From Galeopsis tetrahit (Eukaryota > Streptophyta > Magnoliopsida > Lamiales > Lamiaceae): a stretch of DNA of 64,000 nt. The notes beneath the pieces are model-generated. The model ran no database searches, had not been told where the DNA came from, and was given only the letters and a program-made list of their open reading frames with translations. The translations under genes were made by a program, and so were the position numbers. The stretch is taken from the NCBI GenBank assembly GCA_963675135.1, contig OY776120.1:60446063-60510062 (forward strand), given 5' to 3'. Below are positions 1 through 12,467 of the stretch, piece after piece (positions within the stretch are counted from its first letter, which is position 1; each line of letters opens with the position of its first letter).

Positions 1-804
1 TTCCTTGATGGAATACAGATTTGAACTTTTCTATTTGAGTTATAATGGGCTGATAGTTTGTGTTAAATATAAGTTAACCCGTATGTAACTCATATACAAG
101 AATCCAACTCAAGAAATTATTACATAAGATTATAGTATCAATCTACTTCAATTTGTTTTCTTGATTAAATATTCTTTTTTCCTAATAAATTCTAGGAAGA
201 CACTTGTTAAGTTGTTATGAATCTTGTATTTGGTTGATTAATTATCTTGTATCTACCAAAATCGTATTTTGATACTACATTTCATGTTGCAAGGTCAAAA
301 TTGTTCCCAAAGAAATACGCCCATGTAGTTTTGCAACATTTAATATGTGAAGTTGAAGCTACACTAGTTTTTGCAGCATTTAATATGTGATGTTTTGGTA
401 CCTTATATTTTTCCTCATTTTGTTCCCATGTGTTTCAATATTCATGCTCCAACTATTCCTTAGACTACAAAGTTAATGTAAAGTGGCTAAATAAATGTTG
501 TAGTTATGATTTTTTTTTTTTGGTGATAAGAAACAAGAAATTTTTATTAAAAGTTTTAAGGTGATGAGAAGGGACAAGATGCAGGAATAAAAGGTCTTAA
601 ATACTTGATGATTAGAAGCTCTTCAAAAAACCCAAAATTTTACTCTAAAGATTCCTCTTAGTCCTCAAAGATTCTTCTGTTTCCCTCTTAACTTTTTTAA
701 TTTATAACTTAATGTATAATAGTGCTTCTTGATGTTCAATATTTAATTATATTCAATATATATGGATATTCAGTGTTCAATATTTAATATATATATGTCG
801 ATAT

Positions 805-1715
805 TCAGTTAAAAGAAAGAAAATTGAATTAATAAAGTTTAATAAAAAAATTTGAAGAAAATTTGATAGAAAAATATATTATACTAATTAATTAATATAT
901 AATTAAAAATTCTGAATTAAAAATTTGACGTAATTTTTGAAAAAAAATTCTGAATAAAAAATAAAAAACTAAAAAAATCAAGTAAATTCTGATTTAAAAA
1001 ATTGAATTAAAAAAATTGTGTGAATTAAAAATTTAAAAAAATCTGAATAATAATTTTAAAATAAAAATTTGGAGTCAAAATATAAATAAAAAAATTGAAT
1101 AAATCTAATTTGAACACAAAATGTTCAATATACTTATCGATGTACAATAATTATGTAAATGTTCAATATACTTATCGATGTAAATGTTCAATATACTTAT
1201 CGTTGTACAATATATATAATTACTATTAATTAAAATCTGAATATAAAATCTTAATAAAGAAGATTAAATTAATAAAATTTAATAAAAAAGTTTGAGTTAA
1301 GTTGATAGAAAAATTCAATATATATATAATTACAATTAATTAAAATATTAATAAAGAAATTGAATTAATAAAATATGATTTGACAAGTTAAAGTCAAAGA
1401 CTTTTAGTAAGGAGAGATAAAACTATATTATTCTAATTAGTTAATATATTATTAAAAATATTTTTTATATTAAAAAATAAAAATTTTGAATTTAAAATCA
1501 GAATAAAAAAAATATTTAAAAAAATTGACGTAATTTTTTGAAAAAAAAGTTCTGAACAAAAAAAAATCTGAATAAAAAAATAAAAACTAAAAAAATCAAG
1601 TAAATTCTGATTTAATAAATTGTGTGAATTAAAAATAAAAAAAAATCTAAATAATAATTTTTAAAAAAAATGGAGTAAAAGCAGAATAAAATATGAATAA
1701 AAAAATTGAAAGGGT
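805..1715. repeat. Diverged direct duplication, AT-rich
   Basis: About 805-1110 and about 1256-1715 share an ordered series of blocks: a TTAATAAA-rich start, GATAGAAAAAT, TTGACGTAATTTTTGAAAAAAA, AAATCAAGTAAATTCTGATTT and TTGTGTGAATTAAAAA. The copies differ by many indels. This is a segmental direct duplication of unknown origin; boundaries are approximate. Confidence 0.6.
1119..1212. repeat. Short tandem repeat, three copies
   Basis: Three copies of a block beginning AAATGTTCAATATACTTATC start near 1119, 1157 and 1182, followed by GATGT or GTTGT. Spacing is uneven (about 38 and 25 bp), so the first unit carries an extra segment. It sits between the two halves of the larger duplication. Confidence 0.7.
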
Positions 1716-2144
1716 TGAGTGAGAAAGGTGTAATTGCAGGTTGATGGGACTGATTCTTGAATCTTGAGTTTGAAAATTTTATTTTGCCCTTTTCAAGTAA
1801 ATTGAAGGGCTCATTGGTCTTTACAACTCTCCAAATTGTATCACCTGCCTCTAAAAAACATTGTTTGTTCATTAGGTTCTTAGGGGTCCCCATTTGTACT
1901 ACTCCCCACTTTGCCCATAAATAAAACCACAAGATTCATTTCAAAGACATCCATTCTCACTCGTGGGTTAGATTTTTATTTTTTTTTGACAGGTCCTTTA
2001 TAGAAATCTTTTAACATACACCACAAATATGAAATATCCAACAATAATTGTAAATTTGACCCATGTGACATATAAAATACTTGCAAAGAAAATTTGGTGT
2101 GTAGTGTGTACGACATCAACGCAAACTTAATAATAAAAATAATA

Positions 2145-2406
2145 CTCCCTCCATCCACCAAAAGTAGTCCCATGGTGGATGGGCACAAGTTTTAAGAAAA
2201 ATATAGATAAAGTAGATAAAGTAAGGGTATTATAGGGTATTGTGGGGTTCATTGAGAATAAAGTGATTGTTTGTAAATAAAGTTGATGGCAAATTGAGTA
2301 ATTAAATGATGTTTGAGGGGTGATGGTTTCAATAAAGTGTATGGGACTACATTTGGTGGACAAAGAAAATGAGGCAAATGAGACTACATTTCATGGACGG
2401 AGGGAG
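2145..2406. mobile_element. Stowaway-like MITE (Tc1/mariner type)
   Basis: The left end reads CTCCCTCCATCCACC and the right end is its near inverse, GGACGGAGGGAG. The element is flanked by TA on both sides (2143-2144 and 2407-2408), the target duplication expected for mariner-type transposons. Internal sequence is non-coding and about 262 bp long, a normal MITE size. CTCCCTCC-type ends are typical of plant Stowaway elements. It has no transposase and must have been mobilised in trans. Confidence 0.85.
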
Positions 2407-2462
2407 TAATAATTAAATGTGGTGTGTGCATGCGGGCAGCTGCTGATAGGACTAGCCGCGGG

Positions 2463-2682
2463 TAAGCATGTGCACAATCGAAATTGTAATCGGCCAAAAT
2501 CGATCGATTAATTTCGAACCGTTGATTTTAGTTCGAAAATTGAACTGTAGCCTTAAAATTTGAGTTTAGTTTCATTAATTCCAGAAATTCGAAATCTAAA
2601 CCGACGAACCGTAACCGGTTTGGTTTGAGTTTCCATTTCCCGAAAATCGAAATCAGCGGTTTCAAACCGTTGCGCACCTCTA
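2463..2682. mobile_element. hAT-like non-autonomous element
   Basis: Flanking octamers GCCGCGGG (2455-2462) and GCCGTGGG (2683-2690) differ at one base, which fits an aged 8-bp target duplication. The ends TAAGCATGTGCAC and GTTGCGCACCTCTA are imperfect inverted repeats of the GTGCAC type seen in small hAT elements. The interior contains complementary AACCGGTT-like segments and no ORF of note. An alternative is a chance direct repeat, so confidence is moderate. Confidence 0.55.
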
Positions 2683-2868
2683 GCCGTGGGCCGCTTTGAA
2701 AAAAAATCGTTCCATAAATTGAGATAATTATAATGAAAAAAGTGAAACTCATATAAAACGGTTCGAACAATTGACCCATCGAAAAGAATTATAGAAAATT
2801 AATATAAATGAATTAATTATAATGTACACGTCGACATAATATCAAATGCATCGAAGAAATTAGGTTGT

Positions 2869-3065
2869 GTTTGGATGAGGGCATTTCAAATGAAATGATT
2901 TAAAATTAGATGGATTTCAAATGACATGGTTTTAGTGAGGATTTGAAATCCTCTCAATTTTAACTAAAAAAAGATGCTAAATATTTGAAATCCATTCATT
3001 TAATCCAGGTGGAGTGGATTTAGATCATGAATTTAAAATCCATACCTAAATCCCTCCATCCAAAC
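2869..3065. mobile_element. MITE with GTTTGGATG ends
   Basis: Left end GTTTGGATGAGGGCATTT and right end AAATCCCTCCATCCAAAC form an inverted repeat of about 17 bp with few mismatches. The interior is AT-rich with further palindromic ATTTGAAATCC segments. About 197 bp, no coding capacity. I cannot fix the target duplication, so the superfamily (Harbinger, Mutator or hAT) is open. Confidence 0.65.
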
Positions 3066-3104
3066 AATTTCTTTTTGGGAATCTGAAAAACTCTTGCAAA
3101 TTTG

Positions 3105-3200
3105 TAATTAACTCTAGCTACATATATATATATCAATATTCTCCTCAATGCATCTTCTTGTGGACAATCACCCACAACTCCAAATGACGTCTCCCTTTTA
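3105..3200. repeat. Diverged copy of the sequence at 30640-30730
   Basis: AATTAACTCTAG, then AATGCATCTTCTT, then GACGTCTC occur in the same order and spacing as in the flank just outside the element 3 LTR (30640-30730). This is a short ancient duplication of intergenic DNA, not explained by any retroelement here. Confidence 0.5.
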
Positions 3201-3375
3201 TTTTATTTAGATTTTATTATTTATTTATTGTTTCTTTACCTCGTTGTCTTGTTTAGAACAATTATTTATTTATTTAATAAATAGAACCTTAATTATGACG
3301 CAATTAAAAATATTTATTAGTATGTAATATTTGGGTACAATTGGTTATACAATTTAAATAAGCTACAATGAATTT

Positions 3376-4260
3376 CACTACAAGAAATATTATTTTTAGT
3401 GACAAAAAAAAAATGATGAGGGTGATAAACCCTCACTAAATGTGATAATTGTTTACTTTTAGTAAAGGTAAAATAATACTCTCATTAAAGAGTTTAGTCT
3501 TATGTGAAATATTGAATACATGCATTCTATCCTAATTAAATCAAGTTAAAACCCTAAGTCCATTTAGCCCAAAAGTCAAATTAAAATAATTTTAAAAAAA
3601 TCGCGGGTCATAAGTCAGAATTCGGGTTGCCCAGAAAATTCGCAGGTCACAAACAAATGATTTACTGCATGACCAAAATATTTTTACCACAGGGCCAAAA
3701 TATTACCCCTACAAGGCCAAAAATTTAATACTACATGTCAAAACATTCTGACAAATTCACCCAAAAAATTAAGTGTTCAGAATATTTCTTAACATGTAGT
3801 AATACACTTTTTATCTTATAGTGATAAAATTTTAGTTTTGTAGTAACATTGTTTTAGTAATGTAGTAGCCGAATAAGTCAAAAATTATTTTAGTAATTTT
3901 GCCCAAAAAAAAATAAGTGTCAAGAATATTTTTGGACTTGTAGTAATACACTTTTGACCTTGTAGTGACAAAATTTAGGTCTTGTAGTAACATAGTTTTA
4001 GTCATGTAGTAAGATAATATTTGAGAACGTAAATAAATATTTTTGTTAAGGCTAACCCGCGTTAACCCTCGTTTGACCCACAAATTTTAACTTAATTTAC
4101 CTTAATTGGTCAAAATATTGCATGTATGCAATATTTCATATAAGTTTTTGTGCTCATTAAAATTTTGTGTACTCTCACTAAATGTAAATTTTACTTAGCA
4201 TTGGTGAGGGTAAAAAAAATACTCTCATTAAATTTACACAAAAAATATAATCATTGGTAT
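3376..4260. mobile_element. CACTA-like transposon fragment
   Basis: CACTACAAGAAA at 3376-3387 is identical to the terminal repeat of the intact CACTA element at 31547. Subterminal blocks CTCACTAAATGT and ACTCTCATTAAA recur near 3435-3490 and 4172-4235. A further block near 3500-3560 (CTTATGTGAAATATTG) is inverted near 4085-4150. A matching TTTCTTGTAGTG right end is not visible, so the right terminus is lost or diverged. No transposase coding region is present; it is non-autonomous. Confidence 0.6.
3770..4013. repeat. Internal direct repeat in CACTA-like fragment
   Basis: Two copies of about 100 bp, 3775-3866 and 3913-4013, share AAGTGT, then GTAGTAATACACTTTT, then GTAGTAACAT, then TTTTAGT and ATGTAGTA in order. 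The offset is about 140 bp. Such internal repetition is common in non-autonomous CACTA elements. Confidence 0.6.
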
Positions 4261-4418
4261 AAAATAAAATATAAAAATGTACAAATCTTGTATAATCAAT
4301 TAATTTTTATATTTTTACCATAAAAAATCATATATTTATTTAAATCATAAGTAAAAAATTAATTTGTAAACGGTTGAAAATAAGTGTTATGTATAATGAT
4401 CCAACACTAACAGGTGAG

Positions 4419-5133
4419 TGTTGTAACTAATGTTCCCAATACTTATGACAACATCAAAATTTGCACTTTCTTTTCTCACTAACTCCGATCTTACACTTCT
4501 TGTTTAGTAATGTCCCCAGTGCAGTTAGAAGACGTGGGCAACACCAGGTTACGCAGTTGTATGGGAGTGAGAAGTTACTAGACATGATATAACAAGTTCC
4601 TACATTCAAGGAGATGTGAAGAGAAGTTTCTTAACCGCTTGATCTCACGGCTGTGATGATCATAGGAGTTGAAGACAGTTCGTCCATGAAGCCGATAAAT
4701 ACCGTAGCTGCCTCAATACAAGATACACAAGAAGAAAAACTAAATTCGATTACTAGTCTATATAACGCTTTATACGCTTCTAGTTAAAAAAACACTTGTT
4801 TCTTCTTGTAGATCCTCACATTATTGTAAACCCGAATAATAGTGTGTTGATCATAGTCTTATTTACTAGGTTATATGCATAGATCTATGAGGGAGATAGT
4901 TTCATAGGATCTAGTAAATTACTTACACATTATAGTGTTATTGTACACCTCTAAGAGGTTGTAATTCGTTTCACATATTTTTATATAGTGAACAACATAG
5001 ATTTTATAATCTATTCAAATTTCGAATACTTCCATTTTCACTACGTGCAATTTAATTTCCGCTGCATAGTGTTGTCTGGACAGTGCCAACACGACAGACA
5101 ACATCTCTGATTTCGCACGCACACACACTTTCA
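4419..5133 (+). repeat. 5' LTR of element 1
   Basis: Placed from TGTTGTAACTAATG to the TTTCA just upstream of the primer binding site, giving about 715 bp with TG...CA ends. The right boundary is fixed by the binding site; the left one is inferred from TG and from similarity of its first dozen bases with 10299. No second copy is available for confirmation. Confidence 0.5.
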
Positions 5134-5134
5134 G

Positions 5135-5147
5135 TTGGTATCAGAGC
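5135..5147 (+). other. Primer binding site, initiator Met tRNA type
   Basis: TTGGTATCAGAGCC is the usual plant copia minus-strand primer site, complementary to the 3' end of initiator methionine tRNA. It lies right after the LTR and 53 bp before the gag ATG. Confidence 0.85.
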
Positions 5148-5199
5148 CAACTACTTGATACACTAAGTAGAGATTCTGCTTAAAGTGTGTAATTCTGAA

Positions 5200-7373
5200 A
5201 TGGAGTATCCACTTTCACCCGCACTAAAGCCTCATATTCTAGATGGCACGAACTATGCCTTCTGAAAACCAAAGATGAGAATGTACACCAAATCCATTGA
5301 TGAACGAGCCTGGAGGAGTGTTCTTGCTGGTTGGACTCAACCAAGAACCACGACGGATGAAGACAATGAAGCTCGGATCAAGAGAGAGCTCGACTGGACT
5401 AATGATGAAATCACAGCTGCAAGTTACAATTCAAAGACGTTGAATGCAATCTTCACCTCAACTGATGCCTCAATGTTCAAAATCATCTCAAAGTGCATTT
5501 CCTCAAAGGATGCATGAGACCAGTTGCAAGAGCATTGTGAAGGATCGAATATTGTACGAAGGACCAGACTTCGTATGCTTGGAACCAAGTTCGAGAATTT
5601 GAGGATGAAACCATCTCATCCTACAATGAAAGGCTGACTAAGATTTCAAATGAATCTCATTCTCTTGGAGATCCAATATCCAATACAAGGTTAGTACATA
5701 AAATTCTTAGATCAGTTCCTAAACGTTTTAAACCTAAGATATGTGATATAGAAGAAGCTAAGGATACTGATGTGTTAAGTCAAAATGAATTGATTGGTAT
5801 TTTGAAAACTTATGAAATGAATATTTCTGAAAAGACTGATAATGATAAGGAAGTGCTTGTTTTTAAAGGCGATGCCTCATCATCCACATCATCAGTTTCT
5901 GGAAAGTCTCCTTATGTTACTGAAATTGAATCTGATGAAGATGATATTGAGGAATGTTTCAATAATCCTGACTACATGGCATTTATCACTAAACAGTTTA
6001 AAACCTTTTTGAGAAACAAGAACAACAAGTTTAAGGATAATATTCAACCTAAGGTTCAGATTAATAACACTCAACAATTGCCTGTTAGGAAGAATACATT
6101 TAACCCTTCTAGACAATTGGAAAGAGGCAACAGGTTTAGATCTGATCAAGATTATAGGAAGAATGTTAAATGTGATGCATGTTCTGGATATGGTCATTAT
6201 GCTAATGAATGTGCCAACACCACTCTAAAAAAGAAACTTAATTTCAGTGCTACTTTAAGTGATGAGTCTGATGTTGAACATGATCCTGAAAAAGACCTTG
6301 AAAAAGATTTATCTGCTAGAATTGAATATGATGATACTCTTGATGATGATCTGGATGATTATTATGATGTGAGGAAAAATGAGACTTCATTTGGGAAATC
6401 ACCGAATAATAATGCTCCAAAATTTAACTGTTTCACCAGTACTGTTTCAGAAACAGGTACATCAAGTAAAACAAGTTTATCCAAAAGAGATTCTGACATT
6501 CAAGACTTGTCTAACACTGTTTTCAAATTGGAAAGTCTTTTAACAAAGAAGGATAACGAAATTTCTAAACTCAAAGAAAGACTTGAAGTGTCTATTCTTG
6601 ACTTTAAGAAATATTCTTATGAAAAACCTTTAACAAATGAAAAAGTTTTCAAGACATCTTCTGAAACTGAGAAACTTAATCACACAATTAAGTCCCTGAA
6701 CTTTGAAAATTCTGACTTAAGAGAATCTATTACCAAGCTTGAAGGTATTCTAACAAGAAAAGATATTGAGATATCTAAACTTGAAGATAGGTTGAAGGAA
6801 GTCTCACTGAGCTTCAAAAGATGTTTTGAAGGAAAGATGAAACTAGAAGACTCACTTATGACCAACAACTCAAGAAGAACAGGTATTGGCTACCAAGGTA
6901 AAAATTCTAAAAAGTCTGAACTTAAGAAACCTACTGTTTTTATAAAAGCTGAAGTGAATTACAATCCTAGTGTTTCTGCTAAGACTCAGATCAATATAAA
7001 ATATGTGGTTTGCCATTATTGTTTTAAAAAGGGTCATAAAAGTCCTCAATGTTTGAAGAAGAAAAATCATCTGAAAACTTCTGTATTGCCTAAAATAACT
7101 CAACATTCAAGATCACATTCTGTGTGGACACCAAAAGAAAATACATCTTGTAATGTTGTTTATATGTCTCTAAAAACATGTATTCCTAGATTATGGTACT
7201 TCGATAGTGGTTGTTCTAAACACATGACAGGTCAACTTGATTATCTTTCTGATTATACTGCTTATAATGGAGGTAATGTCACTTATGGTAGTGGATCTAA
7301 AGGAAGAATCATTGGTAGAGGGACATTAAATGTTCCTGGTTTTCCTAAAGTTATCCAAAGTTCTGCATGTTGA
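5200..7373 (+). pseudogene. gag: Gag of element 1, broken
   Basis: Encodes the particle-forming, RNA-binding Gag. The start at 5200 follows the primer site; the N-terminus has the DGTNY...KPKMR pattern of copia Gag (UBN2 family). Two CCHC zinc knuckles are visible, near 6172 (CDACSGYGHYANEC) and near 7012 (CHYCFKKGHKSPQC). Between them is a heptad-rich coiled coil (about 6490-6850). Defects: TGA codons at 5263 and 5515 where Trp is expected, and a one-base frameshift near 5600. The frame then stays open to 7373 and runs directly into the protease motif DSGCS near 7206, so this family has gag and protease in one frame without the intron-like segment of element 4. Confidence 0.85.
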
Positions 7374-10283
7374 TGGATTACTGGCCAATCTTATAAGCAT
7401 TAGTCAATTATGTGATGATGATTTGCATGTTAAATTTAACAAAAATTCATGTTATGTGTTAAACAAAGATTCTGAATGTATCATGATGGGAAACAAATCT
7501 GCTGATAATTGCTATCTCATTGAATCTAAACTTATATGCAATAAGGCTAAAGTTGATGATAGTAAATTATGGCATCACAAACTTGGACATGCTAATTACA
7601 GACAGCTTGACAAACTTATAAGATTGAAAGCTGTTACAGGTTTACCAGATCTGAAATTTTCAGATAAAAAGGTATGTGGACCTTGTCAAAAGGACAAATA
7701 GGTTAAAGTGTCTCACAAAATGTTGGGACACTGCTCAACTAAACACTACTTGCTTCACATGGATCTTATGGGTCCTATGGAAACATAAAGTATTGGAGGT
7801 AAAAGATATTCTTTAGTTGTGGTTGATGACTATTTTAGATTCACATGGATTGAATTCTTAAAAGATAAATTTGAAACTTTTTCCATTTTCAAAATTCTGT
7901 ACAAAAGATTCAAGAATGTTTTTAATTCTGAAGTGTGCAGAATCAGGTCTGATCATGGAAGAGAATTTGAAAATAGTTCTTTTACTGAGTTTTGTGAATC
8001 AAAAGGAATAATACAAGAGTTTTCATCACCTAAAACTCCTCAACAAAATGGCATAACAAAAAGGAAGAATAGAACTCTTCAAGAAAAGGCTAGAGTCATG
8101 TTATGTTCTAAGAACTTATCCAAAAGGTTTTGGGCTGAAGCTCTTAACACTGCTTGTCATATTGCAAATAGAGTTTACATTAGAACAAATTCTACTAGAA
8201 CTCCATATGAGATTTTGAACAATAGAAAACCTAACCTTAAATATTTCCATGTTTTTGGTTGTGTTTGTTACATCTTAAATGACAGGGACCAGTTACATAA
8301 GTTTGATTCAAAGAGTGATAAATGGTTCTTTCTTGGTTATTCAAGAAATATCAAGGCCTACAAAATTTACAACTTTAGGACTAATACTGTACAAGAATCT
8401 GTAAATGTTGTTTTTGATGATGATACAAGCATTACAGGAAAAAGTATTGAAGATGAAGACATTTCAGATTTGATTGATGTACCAATAAACACTGAAAAAG
8501 ATGAACAAATTCAGAATGTTGAGAAGAATGATGACACACCAAAAGAATCATCTGATAATACAGATCCTGAAAATCTGTATAATCTCCAGAAAACTCCCTC
8601 CATAAGGTTTCAGAAGTATCACCCACATGATCAAATCATTGGTGAACAATCCACAGGTGTTCAAACCAGAAAAAGAATGGGTATGAACTCAAAGGATGTG
8701 GTAGGATCTATATGTATGTCATCTATGTGTAGTAAAGTAAATTATGAATGTTATCACTCTATGATTGAACCTAAAACTGTTAAAGAAGCATTAGATGATG
8801 AGAATTGGGTTGAAGCTATGCATGAAGAACTAAATCAGTTTGTTAGAAATGATGTTTGGACATTAGTTCCTAGACCAGATCATATTAATGTCATAGGAAC
8901 TAAATGGATCTTTAAGAACAAAACTGATGAAATGGGAAATATTGTTAGAAACAAAGTTAGGTTGGTTGCTCAAGGTTATACACAAGTAGAGGGTGTAGAC
9001 TTTGATGAAACATTTGCTCATGTTGCTAAAATTGAATCCAATGGGCTTCTACTTGCCATTGCATGCTATATTAATATAAAACTGCACCAAATGGATGTTA
9101 AAGCTGCCTTTTTAAATGGTATTCTTATGGAAGAAGCTTATGTTGAACAACCAAAAGGTTTTGAAAACCCTGATTTTCCTGATTATGTCTTTAAACTGAA
9201 AAAGGCTCTATATGGCTTGAAACAAGCACCTAGAGCATGGTATGAAAGACTAACTGATTTCTTGATTGAGTTTGGTTTTGTAAGAGGAGAAGCTGACAGA
9301 CAGAACACTGTTCATTAAACATGAGAAAAATGCTATTATTATTGCTCAAATCTATGTTGATGATATAGTATTTGGTTATACTTGTGATAATATGCTCAAA
9401 CTATTTGTGAATGAAATGACATCTACTTTTGAAATGTCCATAGTTGGTGAGTTAAATAACTTCTTAGGACTGCAAATTAAACAACAAAAGGATGGTATTT
9501 TTATTTCACAAAGTAAATATGCTAAGAATCTTGTGAAAATGTTTGGTTTAGAGAATGCTAAACACATGAAAACACCTATGGGATTAACTCAGAAACTGAG
9601 TAAAGATAATGTTGTCCATAATGTTGACCCAACATTATAAAGATCAATGATAGGTAGTCTTCTTTATTTGAGCTCCAGTAGATCTGATATCATGTTTAGT
9701 GTATGTTTATGTGCTAGATACCAATCTAACCCCAAAGAATCACATATAAATCCTGTTAAAAGAATCATTAAATATGTTGCAGGAACATGTGATTTAGGCA
9801 TATGGTATAGCAAAAATACAAACTGTACCTTGATAGGGTATAGTGATGCAGATTGGGCAGGTGATTGTGATGACAGAAAAAGCACAAGTGGTGGTTGCTT
9901 TTATATGGGAAATAACTTGATCTTTTGGCACAACATAAAACAAAACTGTGTGTCTCAATCTACAACTGAATCAGAATACATTGCAGCAGGGAGTTGTTGT
10001 ACTAAATTATTATGGTTGCAAAAAACGTTTCATGATTATGGCTTACCTAGTGATGTGTTAACTGTGTACTGTGATAATACAAGTGCTATAAATATTTCTG
10101 CAACATTCATTAACAAAGCACATAAGTATTAGACATCACTTCATTAGAGATCTTGTTGAAAAGGAAGTTGTTAAGTTGGAGTACATATCTATTGAAAAAT
10201 AATTGACTGATATTTTTACCAAAGCTCTTCATGACAAAAGGTTTTCATCCCTTCGAAAATCTCTTGGTTTGTATAATATTTGA
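7191..10283 (+). pseudogene. pol: Pol (PR-IN-RT-RNase H) of element 1, broken
   Basis: Domains in order: protease with DSGCSKHMTG (about 7206), GAG-pre-integrase with LWHHKLGHAN and CGPC (7566-7690), integrase core with HMDLMGP, DDYFRFTW and RSDHGREF (7757-7975), RT from about 8800 with YVDD near 9355, and RNase H with YSDADWAGD near 9840. Defects: one-base frameshift near 7360, TAG at 7699, TAA at 7786, a 4-bp tandem duplication near 9297 that shifts frame, TAA at 9638, a frameshift near 10120 and TAA near 10201. The integrase position that is normally the catalytic Glu in PQQNGxxE is Lys here. It cannot make active enzymes. Confidence 0.9.
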
Positions 10284-10772
10284 AAATATGATCAAGGGTG
10301 TTGTATCAAATGCAGTAGCATTTGAGACAACACTAAGATATGTCTCTTATTTGTTTCCTTGTTATAATTTTCGTAATTATTGAATTAATGTAATTCCTTG
10401 TGATTGTTATTTGAATTCTGAGTAACTTGTGAAAAATACTAAAAGAGCCTATACACCTCTCAAATGCTGAAAAAGAAAATCACATATTAGATGCTTTATA
10501 AATCATTGAGTAACTATGGGACACGGAGCTCACTACTACGCTGATCTCTTTTCAAAAGGTGATATAAATTGCATCAATATATTCACAAATCCATTGAGTA
10601 ACTATGGGGCACGAAGTTCGCTGCTACGATGCACTCTTTTCAAAAGATGAATCAATGTGAAGTGTGATATAAAAAGATAAAGAAAATAGAGCAACACATA
10701 TGATGTAAAATCATGGAAAAACTGTGTTGAGATGTATAGAATGCCAACAATAGTCGAAACACTGGTAAACTC
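10284..10772. other. Non-coding tail downstream of element 1 pol
   Basis: No coding frame. Two direct copies of about 57 bp start at 10504 and 10592, sharing CATTGAGTAACTATGGG, CACG, CTACG and CTCTTTTCAAAAG. This may be the untranslated 3' part of element 1, but I cannot prove it. Confidence 0.5.
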
Positions 10773-11330
10773 TATTGGGATATGAATCCTTGAAATAATG
10801 TTCTAGTTGATGATTATATGTTTTGATGGCCAAAAACAACTTAGAGTTAATGGTATATGTGTTTGTAAGTCATCTTAACTAAGTCATCTTAATGAGTCAT
10901 GAAAACTAAGTTTACTGATCTTATGAGTTACTGATCTGATATGTGAATATATTATGAACTGTTAGGAACAAAGCTGATGTTTGTATTGTATAGACAGCTT
11001 ATAGTATATGTTGGTGTATACTGTAAAGCAAACTTTTAGTGGGCTTTTGTGACGTATATTCGATTTCCTTTTATCTGAAATAAATGGGTTTTCACATTAT
11101 TGCATTCTTTGTGATTACTTGTATGTCTGCTTATCTTGCATTGTAGACGATGTGGTGGGTTTGTAGTCACACAGAAGATCACATTGTCAGTTCCTTGTAA
11201 GATATAAACAGTATTCACAACTGAGATAGTTCTGGACAAAACTATTGGTTTAAGTTGTAGTGTAAACTTGTTAGTGGCTTGTCTTGGCCATTAGTTTATA
11301 CTAGAGGTCTTGGCGACTTTTATGATTCTT
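10773..11330 (+). repeat. Degenerate LTR fragment, element 5-like
   Basis: ATTGGGATATGAA near 10776 and GTTTTGATGGCCAAAAACAACTTAGAGTT (10832-10860) match the opening of the element 5 LTR at 57537 in order and spacing. Similarity fades after about 100 bp and no CCAACA end is found, so it is a fragment of a family B-like LTR. Right boundary approximate. Confidence 0.5.
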
Positions 11331-11729
11331 AACCCTAAGTGTGATATTTAGATGTGTGGGGTGCTTGTTCACTACTTTGATGTACCATAGGTGAGAATCT
11401 TGGAAGATTCTTCACGCTCCGTATTTTGGGTAGTGGCATCGCTCGCATGATGTCTACTTATTGGCATTAGGGCACCGTGTCCTGTACATCCAGGCTGATG
11501 ATGTCCCCTTGAGGAAACTCATAAATGATTGTCGTATTAAACCCTGCATGTGGATTTAATCCGTACGACAACAAGGTTGAGTGGTACTACTCAAGGAATT
11601 ATAGAAATTAATTATTTAAAGAAGTCAGAAGCTTTAATAATTAATGGACGTGCGATATCTTAAAAACGGGGAATTATAAAGTCTAATAGAAGCCCTGATT
11701 CGGTTCGGGATAGGACGGGAGTGCAACAT
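11331..11729. other. Unassigned non-coding sequence
   Basis: Balanced base composition compared with its surroundings, no ORF, no recognised repeat end. It ends at AACAT (11725-11729), the base block next to the element 2 LTR. It may be part of another retroelement untranslated region. Confidence 0.4.
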
Positions 11730-12467
11730 TGTTGGGAAATAAAATGATTTTGATTAAGATACCAAAACCCCTGATTGATGATGATCAGATTAGTTGAAAT
11801 ACATTCATGAAAAGCATCAGTCTAGTTGTCTCAGGATAGTTGAGACAATAAGAATGCTTAAGTCTAAATCTCAGTTGTGTTATGAGATTTATAGTTCAGG
11901 ATAGTTGTCCAAAACTGGAATGTTAGGCAGCTTGTTAAGCATTATCACTTTAGGACAAGTCTACTGAAGGATACAACATTATCAAATAAGCTGAAGAGGA
12001 CAACCTAGCTAAGTGATCAAAGGCAAGAAGTAAAAGCTGCACTGAACTAATAAGAGCAACATCAGAACAACTTATAAATGATTGAAGATCACAACATTGA
12101 ATGCTGCTTACTCAGAAGACACATTAATTGAAGCATTTATTATCATCAAGCCTGAACAAGCATTAAAGACATAGAAACATTAAAGACTGAAGGAGTGAAT
12201 GGATGTTGGAACATTCCAAATTGCAGCAGGAATGTTCAGGGAACTTGTCCCATTTGACCGTTGGTGGAGTACAAGTCTGCCACAATCAACCTTGGGAAAT
12301 GTGCAAATATGGAAGCTGACACAAGTCCTTATAGCCGCATTTTTCAGAAGTCAACACATTCATTCAAGCAACCAACAAAGAGCTTTTTACTCACTGGATA
12401 ATAGAAGGTTGCCCTCCATAGCCGTTTCAAGGAAGCTGCAAATAGACAAGTTTGAATTTCTATCTCT

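Larger units (their letters stand above)
1..2142. other. AT-rich intergenic DNA, no gene seen
   Basis: Very AT-rich sequence with long A and T runs. The short open frames in it have no recognisable protein features and are low complexity. It contains the diverged duplication and short tandem repeat listed separately. I see no RNA gene, promoter or retroelement coding motif here. Confidence 0.7.
4419..10300 (+). mobile_element. Copia retrotransposon, element 1 (degenerate)
   Basis: Ordered parts are a 5' LTR (4419-5133), a primer binding site, gag with two zinc knuckles, and pol in the copia order protease, integrase, RT, RNase H, ending at 10283. At 10299 a TGTTGT resembles the 5' LTR start, but the following sequence does not match the 5' LTR. 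The 3' LTR is therefore missing, replaced or too diverged to see. Many nonsense codons and frameshifts make it non-autonomous. It is a different family from elements 2-6. Confidence 0.85.

Noticed and set aside
1612..2363. ORFs of 70-106 codons in the first 2.4 kb as host genes
   Set aside because: Low-complexity Phe/Ile/Asn/Lys sequences in AT-rich DNA, partly lying inside the Stowaway-like MITE; no domain or splice structure.
10299..11014. 3' LTR of element 1 starting at TGTTGTATC
   Set aside because: Only the first dozen bases resemble the 5' LTR at 4419. The following 700 bp do not match, and an unrelated LTR fragment begins at about 10773.
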